A stretch of 64,000 bases of DNA from Kutzneria sp. CA-103260 (lineage in GTDB: Bacteria > Actinomycetota > Actinomycetes > Mycobacteriales > Pseudonocardiaceae), in assembly GCF_018263855.1 (NCBI RefSeq), contig NZ_CP073318.1:5518001-5582000 (forward strand), written 5' to 3'. This document shows positions 44,280 to 52,036 of the stretch, one piece after another (the stretch's first letter is position 1; each line of letters begins with the position of its first letter). Position numbers and translations under genes: made by a program. Under the pieces are notes generated by a model that saw nothing but the letters and a program-made list of their open reading frames with translations, was not told the DNA's origin and did no database searches.

Positions 44280-45071
44280 CTACGCCGGGTTCTCCGCGAC
44301 GGCGAGGTAGTCCGTGTAGATCTGCGGCGAGCCCGAGAACGAGGCCAGCTGCTTCCACTCCTCGTACATCTGCTTGGTGTCGCGGTGGGCGGCCGCGAAC
44401 TCCGCGGCCTCGCCGGTGGCGATGTCGGGCTCGGGGTAGAAGACGTCCAGCGCGTCCAGGCTCGCGATCTCCATCATCATCACGTACTGGTCGAGGCGGT
44501 TGCCCCGCTCGCCCTTGAGCACGTGGAACCGCCAGTCCGGGTAGTCGTCGATCCGGTGGTGGTTCTCGGCGATGAAGCGGTCGAACATCTCCTCGGTCAC
44601 ACCGGCGCGCAACGCCAGGTTGTGGATCCCGACGACCCGGGCGACGGGCTCCTCCCCCGGGCGGTCGCGGTAGCGGGGGCCGGGCGTGACCGTGCTCCGC
44701 GGATTGTCGGCCAGCAGCCGGTAGTCGGTGAACAACGTAGGCAGCTCACCGAACGTGCCCAGCCGCCGCCATCGTGCCAGCACAGCCTCCGCCTCGGGGC
44801 GCCGCGCCCAGAACAGCCGGGCCAGCTCGGTCTGCTCACCCTGGGCTGTGACGTAGCGGTCGCGTTGCTCGGCGCTCTCGATCTCGTACAACATCAGGTA
44901 CTGCCCGGTCCGCTCTCCGCGCAACCCGCGCAGCAGAGTCCACCGCCACCCTGGGTACAAGGGCAGGTGAACGCCTTCACCACGCACGAAGGTCTCGAAC
45001 TCCTCCGGCGTGACACCAGCCTCCGTGTCGATGGCGATGTACTGGAAGGTGAACACCGACGAGCGTCCCAT
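44280..45071 (-). CDS. Protein with two tandem dimeric alpha-beta-barrel-like domains
   Basis: 263 residues with a clear internal duplication. Repeat 1 (about 1-125) has VTPEEFETFVRGEGVHLPLY, PGWRWTLLRGLRGERTGQYL, and LGTFGELPTLFTDYRLLADN. Repeat 2 (about 140-263) has VTEEMFDRFIAENHHRIDDY, PDWRFHVLKGERGNRLDQYV, and LASFSGSPQIYTDYLAVAEN. Such folds are small-molecule-binding or monooxygenase-like. Function is unknown. Confidence 0.75.
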   Translation of the reverse strand: MGRSSVFTFQYIAIDTEAGVTPEEFETFVRGEGVHLPLYPGWRWTLLRGLRGERTGQYLMLYEIESAEQRDRYVTAQGEQTELARLFWARRPEAEAVLARWRRLGTFGELPTLFTDYRLLADNPRSTVTPGPRYRDRPGEEPVARVVGIHNLALRAGVTEEMFDRFIAENHHRIDDYPDWRFHVLKGERGNRLDQYVMMMEIASLDALDVFYPEPDIATGEAAEFAAAHRDTKQMYEEWKQLASFSGSPQIYTDYLAVAENPA

Positions 45072-45902
45072 TGCGTCCAATCCTCGGGTCGGGAAAGGGA
45101 ACGCGCGTCCGACAAACACGACTCCCCTCCACCACATCCTGCCAGCTCCAGAGAACGGCGCCTGCGAGCCTTCCTCCGCACCCTGGAGGTCGCCGCCGAC
45201 GTGACCGACGAGTTCGTCGCGCGCTTGGTCGAGGTTGGTGCTGGTCTGGGCCAGTTCGTGCCACCCGGACCGGTGCGACCACAACGGCGTTGGGGCCGGC
45301 TCGTCGCCGGCGTGGTCGGGTAACCAGGGCTTGATCACCTGCACCGCGCCATCGAAGCGCACGGCGGGCCGGTCACCATCGGATGCCACCCGATCTTGTG
45401 ACAACTGCGCTGACATCTGCGTTTGGTGACAGGTAGGGCTGACATCTGGTGACAACTACTGGTGACTCTCCACCGCGAACGACCAGGTGACATGCCGGCG
45501 TTGGTGACAGATAGCGCTGACCGTCACACACGCCGAGCCAGCTGATGGGGTCGTAAATGATCAGCACTCCCGCGTACAGCAGCTGCTCGTACAGGGCGCC
45601 GGTGGGCCAGCGCTCCAGCTCGGCGCCGTCGGTGTCGACCAGGACGACGATGTCCGCGCCGACCAGGAATCGCTCCCGCACGATCTCGACCACGCCGCCA
45701 CTTTGGGTATGCCAGTAAATGCGTTGGTGTTGCGATAGTTACCCACACAAGCGCTTGCGCCAGATGGAAGCTCAATTGCAATCCAGGTCACTTGCCGGGC
45801 TGTTGACACGAACGGGTCACGTTATGGTCGCATGTGGTGCGACCGGGCGACGTGTGACATAATTAGATCAATTGCTGCTAATAGCTTAAAGGTGTCCATT
45901 CG
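45072..45902. other. Stretch with clustered TGTCA/TGACA repeats and no clear gene
   Basis: Between about 45398 and 45530 the motifs TTGGTGACA, TGACATCTG and GGTGACAACT recur several times in both orientations. This resembles the multi-site end of an IS21- or IS481-type element. A minus-strand frame near 45540-45693 (VVEIVRERFLVGADIVVLVD, then ALYEQLLYAGVLIIYD) may be a gene fragment, but I do not recognise it. Confidence 0.4.
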
Positions 45903-47630
45903 ATGCATGTCAGACTAAATAAGATCAAACTGCTTTCGGGCGACGAGATTGAAGTCGCCAGTGGTGTCACGGCTATAGTTGGACCTAACAACGCGGGCAA
46001 GACCTCACTACTTGGCGAGCTTCAGGCGAAACTTTCACTTGTTCCCGGCGCGCACATACAGGGCGTACGCGTTGTCGCCAGTCCTGCGCTACACAAAGAG
46101 GGGACCTTTGACGAGTTTCTGAACTGGTTCAATATAAACTATCCACCTCGGCCACCGGGGAAGTATGTTGACGGTCCTTCCGGGGAGCCGACGTACAGAC
46201 GCAATGGTGGAAACTATGTGACACATCAGTTTGCTGCGGCCTGGAACAACGCTGAAAGTCTGGAAGTTCTTAGCAACTTCCTCGTGCTACACCTGGATGC
46301 AGAGAGCAGGTTGAATCGGGTTGACAGTAGGCCGTCTTACGACCTCCTACATGCGCTACCCGAAGATCCGATGCAAAAGCTTTTCGCTAACAGGGAGTTG
46401 GAGCGGGTAGTTAGCGACTACATGCGCCGCGCATTTGGTGCGCCTCTCACGGTGAACCGCTATGCGGGATCAATGATCCATCCCCACGTGGGGGCCGTGT
46501 CTGTCCCCGAAGATGGACCTTCGCCTTCTCGACAGTATCTCACCGAGCTTAACGCATTGCCATCGCTGCAATCACAGGGGCATGGTATACGAGCCTTTGT
46601 GGGCATCCTTCTGTCAATCTTGGACTCGCCGTTTCCGATTGTTCTGATTGACGAGCCGGAAGCATTTTTGCATCCGCCACAGGCTCGCTTGCTCGGTAGA
46701 ATCCTAGCCGAGCGGCGCGACAATGGAACGCAGGTCATTGTTGCAACCCATAGCAAGGACATTATCGAGGGCGTCACTTCCGTCAAGGCAGCCGAAGACG
46801 ATATCTCCATTGTTCGACTCACACGTAACGGCGATATTAACCACGTTGCACAGTTGACAAGTTCAGCCGTGGCAGATCTGTACGGCGATCCGCTAGTTCG
46901 ATACTATGGCGTGCTCGACGGGCTTTTCTCTCAAGGCGTCGTTGTTTGTGAATCCGAGGCGGACTGTACGTACTACCGTGCAACCTTGGACGGCCTGGAT
47001 GCTCTCAATGATGGAACTCCCGTTTCCTCGTTGAGCCTCCACTTTACGCACTGCGGCGGCAAGGCTCGAATCGCTAAGGTTGTTTCGGTCCTTCGAGCCG
47101 CAAAGGTGCCCGTGGCTTGTATTGTCGATATTGATATTTTGCACAATGAGGCCGACTTTAAGGGCTTGATTGAGGAGTACGGCGGCGACTACGCCGCGTT
47201 GCGACCAAGGCGCAATGCGATCGTTGACGCTATGGAATCTCGCTCTTTGAAAGTTGAGCGCGTTACCGCAAGAGCGAAGGTTGTATCAATTTTTGACGGC
47301 AAGGCCACAAAAGAGCTTGGGTCAGGCGAAGCGAATTCAATAAAGGAGGCGGTGTCACCAAAGAGCGGTTGGAGAGATTTCAAGCAGAGCGGCGCTAGTA
47401 TGCTCGGCGGAGAAGCGCTCGCCAGTTTCGAGCACATCGATTCTGAGCTGCGCAAACTGGGCGTCTTTATGGTGCGCTGCGGAGAGTTGGAGCGCTTCCA
47501 CCCGTTGGTTCCGGCGGGCAATAAGGCGGCATGGTTGCGGAAGGTGCTAGAGGGTGAGTTGTATTTGACAAGCGGTGAGGCGCGAGAGTTTGTCAGGGAT
47601 GTGTCAGTCCGCATCCTTGAGGATCAATAA
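45903..47630 (+). CDS. OLD-family AAA ATPase/TOPRIM nuclease, lone, low GC
   Basis: 575 residues. The ABC-type ATPase has Walker A VGPNNAGKTS (about 28) and Walker B PIVLIDEPEAFLHPPQA (about 247-263). It is followed by a TOPRIM domain with VVCESEADCTYYRA (about 352) and the acidic CIVDIDILHNE (about 410). This is the overcoming-lysogenization-defect architecture of ATP-dependent nucleases, several of which act in phage defence. No helicase (GajB-like) or DUF4435 partner is adjacent, so it would act alone. Its AT-rich codon use contrasts with both neighbours and indicates recent transfer. Confidence 0.85.
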   Translation: MHVRLNKIKLLSGDEIEVASGVTAIVGPNNAGKTSLLGELQAKLSLVPGAHIQGVRVVASPALHKEGTFDEFLNWFNINYPPRPPGKYVDGPSGEPTYRRNGGNYVTHQFAAAWNNAESLEVLSNFLVLHLDAESRLNRVDSRPSYDLLHALPEDPMQKLFANRELERVVSDYMRRAFGAPLTVNRYAGSMIHPHVGAVSVPEDGPSPSRQYLTELNALPSLQSQGHGIRAFVGILLSILDSPFPIVLIDEPEAFLHPPQARLLGRILAERRDNGTQVIVATHSKDIIEGVTSVKAAEDDISIVRLTRNGDINHVAQLTSSAVADLYGDPLVRYYGVLDGLFSQGVVVCESEADCTYYRATLDGLDALNDGTPVSSLSLHFTHCGGKARIAKVVSVLRAAKVPVACIVDIDILHNEADFKGLIEEYGGDYAALRPRRNAIVDAMESRSLKVERVTARAKVVSIFDGKATKELGSGEANSIKEAVSPKSGWRDFKQSGASMLGGEALASFEHIDSELRKLGVFMVRCGELERFHPLVPAGNKAAWLRKVLEGELYLTSGEAREFVRDVSVRILEDQ

Positions 47631-47634
47631 ATAA

Positions 47635-47662
47635 GCGGCGAACCGCATCTTGGGTTCGCCGC
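47635..47662 (+). terminator. Terminator after the OLD nuclease gene
   Basis: GCGGCGAACC and GGTTCGCCGC form a perfect 10-bp stem, four bases past the stop. Confidence 0.7.
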
Positions 47663-48166
47663 CGAGTTCTGGTTAGCGAGGCAACGGCGTCGGCGTAACC
47701 GCCGGCCGCGCCGACGTCGCGGGCAAACCCGCGGCCGACATCGGCCGTTACCATGTCCGGGCACACCTGGTCGGGGTCGTGCGCACCGTGCCCGGTGGGC
47801 TGCCGACACTTGGTACGCGCAGATAGTGCAGCCTCCGGTGGCTGCGGCCACCGCTAGTCAGTGACACGGCAGGTGCTGCGTCCAACTCGCGTCCAAACCG
47901 CCGCTGGGCGCACCATCCCTCCAGCTCACTGAGCGGAACTGGGATCCGTTCAAAATCCGTCCGATGTTGTAGGTGCCACGCTGACTCCCCAGCCGGCCGT
48001 CAGCGCCGAACCCGAAAGGCCGCAAAGCTGGCCGGCTAGGCGGTGGCGAGCCGGCGGCGGGGCACAGCAGCGAAGTACAGCAACCGCAGCGACCGTGAGC
48101 GGCCGTCACCGCCGGTCCGCCTCGATCGACTGTCGTCACCGACCTGCGGAAACGCGGTTGCCGATA
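47663..48166. other. Stretch without a gene before att copy 3
   Basis: About 500 bases without a supported gene. Near its right end GACCTGCGGAAACG repeats part of the hairpin seen before att copy 2, so an element end similar to repeat A has decayed here. Confidence 0.5.
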
Positions 48167-48210
48167 GTTCACACCGAAGAGGTCACTGGTTCGATCCCAG
48201 TATCGCCCAC
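48167..48210 (+). repeat. tRNA-Val(CAC) 3' repeat, copy 3 (probable att site)
   Basis: Identical over 44 bases to copies 1 and 2, without a tRNA 5' half. It divides the second island (33.6-48.2 kb) from the one that carries the CHAT/chaperone locus. Confidence 0.88.
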
Positions 48211-48227
48211 AGGAAGTTTCACCAGGC

Positions 48228-48266
48228 CAGACGCCCTGCCGATGATGCTCATCGGCAGGGCGTCTG
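48228..48266. terminator. Perfect 18-bp hairpin after att copy 3
   Basis: CAGACGCCCTGCCGATGA pairs fully with TCATCGGCAGGGCGTCTG around a three-base loop, followed by CCATTTCG. Same position as the hairpins after copies 1 and 2, but unrelated in sequence. Confidence 0.8.
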
Positions 48267-48326
48267 CCATTTCGGGGAGCAAATGGGGAGCACGGCCCCC
48301 TGACCACTTCCGCGATTCCGAAGAGT

Positions 48327-48483
48327 TCACGCCGTTTCCCCGCCCCAGGTCCACCCGCCGTCGTTCTCCCAGCGGTCCTGGAGCGCGTCGAGCATGTCCT
48401 CGACCATCTGGTCCGTCACGTGCGAGTAGTCGTCGTCGACGTCTTTTCGCTTGTGCCCCAACCGTGCCAACCGCAACGGCCGC
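48327..48483 (-). pseudogene. Integrase C-terminal remnant, module 3
   Basis: The tail of a tyrosine recombinase: LRLARLGHKRKDVDDDYSHV, then TDQMVEDMLDALQDRWE and a TGA. The G-H histidine and catalytic Tyr (DYSHV) are present, and everything upstream is lost. It faces att copy 3 as in the other modules and comes from a different integrase. Confidence 0.7.
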
Positions 48484-48542
48484 GGCATGTACCGTGCCGA
48501 AAGTCGACGCGTGGGCGGTGACCAGGCGTTTCGCCGGTCAGG

Positions 48543-49500
48543 TCAGGCGGCTCGCCGGTACTCGTTGATCACGCCGCCGAGCGCCTTCCGGCGTGTGATC
48601 GGAACGTCCAGCGGGATGACGCTCGCTGGATCATGGTTCGGTGGCCGCTGACCGAGGCCCTGGTGTGGCCGGTGGTCATTGAAATGCCAGGCGTACTCGC
48701 CCAGGATGGCGGCGGCGTGACGCTCGTTGTAGATCAGCATCCTGTCTGTGCACTCCACCCGGACGCTACGTACGAACCTCGCGGCGTAGCAGTTCACTCG
48801 AGGTGTCCGAGGTGGAATCTTCACGATCTCGATCCCTTCGTCGGTGAACACGGTGTCGAACCCGGCGATGAACTTCGTGCCTCTGTCTCGGATAAGAAAC
48901 CGGAACGAGGCGATCCGATCCGCGAGGTCCATCGCCAGGGTCCGTGCCTGTTGGATGACCCACGATGCGGCCGGATTCGCAGTGACACCAAGGATGTGCA
49001 CTCTGGGCGTGCGCACTTCCATCACGAACAGCACGGAGCGCCGGCGCAGGCGAGGGTGTCGAGGTGGACCCCGAGCAGGCCCTGTGCTTGGTTACACAGG
49101 AACGTTCGCCACGTCGTGTCTGCGCCTCGTGGCGCCGGTCCCAGACGGCCCTGACTCAGGATCCTACGGATCGTGCCCGTGCCAACCTGGTAACCCAACC
49201 AGGAGAGTTCACCCTGGATGCGGCGGTGTCCCCATCGAGGATTCTGCTGCGCTACAAGCAGAACCAGGGAACGGAGCTCCTCGGCGATCGGTGGGCGCCT
49301 GTCCGGCGCGGGTACGTCCACTTGCTCCGGACCAGACGCCGGTGCCAGGCCAACAACATGGCTGGAGTGACGAGCCGATGTCCTCTCAGTGAGTGCGGCA
49401 GCATCCTGGCGAGGGCGGACAGGACCGCCCGGTCTAACGGCATCAGTGCTGAGTTCTGGCACGGTACAGGCTCCCTCAGCAAGCTGACGCCATTGCTCAC
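48543..49500 (-). mobile_element. rve-family transposase, multiply frameshifted
   Basis: Pieces of one transposase lie in three frames: [18 protein letters not shown] (near 49320), [19 protein letters not shown] and [17 protein letters not shown] (49120-49240), and the DDE core from 49034 down to [11 protein letters not shown]. The second catalytic Asp is Gly (RDRGTKF in place of RDRDTKF), so it is inactive as well as broken. Confidence 0.8.
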
Positions 49501-49560
49501 CCGGTCAACGGCCCGATCGAGATCACCAGCTTGACGTCGGCGGTGAGCTGAGATGAGTGA

Positions 49561-51543
49561 CTACAAGTCGCTTACCAGGCGGGCGATATCGACCGAAGAC
49601 CGGGTGAGCACCTCCCGCGCCGACGACGATGGCTCGGCGACCAGGTGACGCAGGACTGCGGCTTCGTCGAGGCGTTGCCGATCCTCAAGAGCGGCTAGCA
49701 GGATCTTCCTCAGCCGCGGGGAGAACCGGTTCTCCCGGGTCCGGCGGGCCGGCGTCAGGGACTCGATCGCGGCCGCTCCGGCGTCGCCCTGACGGTCGAG
49801 CGCGCCGCGCAGGGCGCCGCCTCCCGCCGCGGCGAAGCCGTAGAGCAGCAGGCCGCTGGAGATCGGCTGGCCGACGAGCGAAGCCACCATGCCGGCGGTA
49901 CGGATGGCACGGACGACATCGGGACCGAGGCGGTCGAAGCGGAGATCCCCGGTCTCGTCGAACAAGTCGTCGGCGGCGGCGGGATCCTCCGGCACGACGG
50001 CCGGCTGGGACTCGGTCGTTCGGATTGCCACCGACTGGGGCCCGGACGGGCCGAGGCGGTGCAGGGGAATGCGCAGCAGGCCGAGCAGTGGCCCGGTCGA
50101 GCCGCCGCCCACTGCCACGAACTCGTCGATGAGGTCCGCGACGGTGATGGCGTCGCGACCGGCCACCTGGGCGGCGCGTTCGGCCCGCCACAGCACGTTG
50201 TTGACGGTGTCGGAGACCTGCACGGTCCGGTCGGCGTTGGCCCGGCCCACCGGCGTGCTGGCCTGGGTCGTGCGCAGCAGCTCCGCGGCGTAGACGGCGA
50301 GGGCGAGGTGCTCGGCGCCGACCGCGTCGGTGATCCGCGCCCGCATGACGTCGGTGGCCAGCAGTTCCAGGAACAGGTCGAGCGAACTGACGAAGCCGGC
50401 CGGCCCGGCGTTGCGCACCATCCGGTCCATCACCAGCCGGGCCTCGGCGTCCATCCGGTATCTGTCCACTTCGGACGTTGGCTGCGGCGGCGGCGCCGGC
50501 GCCGGCTCGCCGACGGCGATCCGCGTCGCGGGATCGCCGTACAGCACGAACGACGCCCACTCAATCTTGCCGGCGTCCCGCAGCGCCTGTCGCGCGGTCC
50601 GCACGGCGTCGCCGGCGGACGCCTTGGCCAGCAGCTTGGTGTAGAAGTGCTCGGCGAACTCGCGGGATGGCACGTCCCCCACGGGATGCCGGGCGCCCAC
50701 CACGATCTTCGCGCCGTGCACCATGAACGGCACGCACAGGTTGGCCATCCGGTCAGCGGAGGCGCACCCGTTCACGAACACGACGGGCGGGATGCAGTGC
50801 GCGTCCAGGCTCATCATCGAGCGCTGGTCGAACATCTCCTTGCCGTGCAGGTACAGGCCGGCGTACGTGGTCCCGGGCGCCGTCACCACATGGCCGCAGT
50901 AGTGCAGCAGGTCGTATTCGCCGGTGGCCAGCTGGTCTTGCACGCCCGACGGGTCGGCCCGCCGGCCGATCAGCGTCGTGCACTCGACGCCCCTGTCGTG
51001 CAGCCAGGCGCTGATCCGTTCGGCCTCCTCCCGGGCGTTGGGCAGGTCGCCGAGCGGGTCGCCGATGATCAGCGCTCGGCGGATCGCGTCGAGGTTGCGA
51101 CCGGGGACCACCCGCTGGGTCACCAGCGGCCGCCGGCCGATGTCGCGTCCCATGGCCAGGAAGTCGTTGCCGTCGTGCAGCAGCTCCCAGGGGATCGTCG
51201 ACTCGTTGGTGCGCAACAGCAACGGCCCCTCGGCCTCCCGCAGCCGGCGGACCAGCTCGGGGATGCTCCCGTCAGCGGAGGGGAAGAGGGCCTTGTACAG
51301 GCGCGCGCCGATCTTGACCAGTTGCGCGCCGGCCTCGCTGTCGGCCGAGCCGGCGCGGACGACGTCCGTGACCAGCTGGTCCAGTTCCTCGCACGATCGC
51401 CACACGAGCGCGGGCGACGGCTCGACCACGTACTCCTGCTCAAGCGATCCCGCGCCGTCCGCCGTCGACGACCTCAGCTCGTAGCCGCAGGTCAGGATCA
51501 GGTCCGCTGGCGTGCCCTGCACGCTGACGCGCAGCTCGGTCAC
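49561..51543 (-). CDS. CHAT-domain (caspase-like) protease with Clp-N-like repeats
   Basis: 660 residues from a GTG four bases after the preceding gene. The CHAT domain spans about residues 90-365: PWELLHDG, then catalytic His in LLHYCGHVV (His218) and catalytic Cys in VVFVNGCASADR (Cys260). The C-terminal 270 residues are helical and contain three stretches resembling Clp N-terminal repeats: NVLWRAERAAQVAGRDAITV, VVRAIRTAGMVASLVGQPIS, and FSPRLRKILLAALEDRQRLD followed by a helix. Such repeats dock substrates and partners on Clp ATPases, and the divergent ATPase has them too. The likely role is a site-specific effector protease gated by the chaperone operon; the target is unknown. Confidence 0.85.
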   Translation of the reverse strand: MTELRVSVQGTPADLILTCGYELRSSTADGAGSLEQEYVVEPSPALVWRSCEELDQLVTDVVRAGSADSEAGAQLVKIGARLYKALFPSADGSIPELVRRLREAEGPLLLRTNESTIPWELLHDGNDFLAMGRDIGRRPLVTQRVVPGRNLDAIRRALIIGDPLGDLPNAREEAERISAWLHDRGVECTTLIGRRADPSGVQDQLATGEYDLLHYCGHVVTAPGTTYAGLYLHGKEMFDQRSMMSLDAHCIPPVVFVNGCASADRMANLCVPFMVHGAKIVVGARHPVGDVPSREFAEHFYTKLLAKASAGDAVRTARQALRDAGKIEWASFVLYGDPATRIAVGEPAPAPPPQPTSEVDRYRMDAEARLVMDRMVRNAGPAGFVSSLDLFLELLATDVMRARITDAVGAEHLALAVYAAELLRTTQASTPVGRANADRTVQVSDTVNNVLWRAERAAQVAGRDAITVADLIDEFVAVGGGSTGPLLGLLRIPLHRLGPSGPQSVAIRTTESQPAVVPEDPAAADDLFDETGDLRFDRLGPDVVRAIRTAGMVASLVGQPISSGLLLYGFAAAGGGALRGALDRQGDAGAAAIESLTPARRTRENRFSPRLRKILLAALEDRQRLDEAAVLRHLVAEPSSSAREVLTRSSVDIARLVSDL

Positions 51544-51547
51544 CGCA

Positions 51548-51910
51548 CTAGTCCTGGTCGCAGACGCGCTGGACGAACGCGCGCACCAGTTCGTCCTGGG
51601 CGGCGGTGGAGAATCCGGTGATCTCAATGCTGTCCTTGCCGATGACCAGCTTGATGGTGCGCCGCGGGCGTTGGCCGAGCCAGCCGCGAATGGTCTTCAC
51701 GATCCGCTCCACCACCCCGACCGCGGGCGTCACGGTCGCGACCACGTCGGCGATCTCGGACTCCACGCCCCGAACATCGGCCTGGGTCTCGCCGAAACGC
51801 GGCCGCTCGACCTCCCCGGCGCCGGCGTCGCGCAGCAGATCAACCAGTTCGACCAGGTCATCGTCGCTTGCCTCAGCCAGCCGCACAGCCAGCCGGATCG
51901 GTGTCTCCAT
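51548..51910 (-). CDS. EACC1-like effector-associated small protein
   Basis: 120 residues. The N-terminal half is acidic and helical (LAEASDDDLVELVDLLRDAG). The middle helix IADVVATVTPAVGVVERIVK is followed by a beta hairpin, TIKLVIGKDSIEITG, and a closing helix, AAQDELVRAFVQRV. The strand/strand/helix ending matches the effector-associated constant component EACC1 found beside CHAT, caspase or trypsin-like effectors in actinobacterial conflict systems. It lies directly upstream of the CHAT gene and is probably an adaptor for it. Confidence 0.65.
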   Translation of the reverse strand: METPIRLAVRLAEASDDDLVELVDLLRDAGAGEVERPRFGETQADVRGVESEIADVVATVTPAVGVVERIVKTIRGWLGQRPRRTIKLVIGKDSIEITGFSTAAQDELVRAFVQRVCDQD

Positions 51911-51944
51911 GGGCTGCGGATAGTACGCGAACCACTACCCTCGG

Positions 51945-51962
51945 ATGGCCTATTTCGGCCAT
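51945..51962. promoter_or_regulatory. Small dyad in the divergent CHAT/Clp promoter region
   Basis: ATGGCC-TATTTC-GGCCAT, a perfect six-base inverted repeat in the 126-base region between the EACC1-like and Clp-like genes. It could be an operator coordinating the two divergent units. Confidence 0.3.
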
Positions 51963-52036
51963 TTGCTGGGCGGCGAGCCCGCCGGTCGGCGCAGAATTGG
52001 CCCGACATCGACGCCGTGCGAGGGCTGAGGTTTCGA

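Noticed and set aside
45398-45530. TGACA/TGTCA repeat cluster as a replication origin or iteron array
   Set aside because: No replication protein or AT-rich unwinding region is adjacent. The mixed orientation fits transposon-end binding sites better.
45373-45693. 106-codon minus-strand frame upstream of the OLD nuclease
   Set aside because: The first 55 residues could be a gene fragment, but the rest reads through the TGACA repeat cluster. Not supportable as a gene.
15061-48210. The three identical 44-base repeats as a CRISPR array
   Set aside because: They are 15-18 kb apart, part of a tRNA gene, and not separated by short spacers. No cas genes are present.
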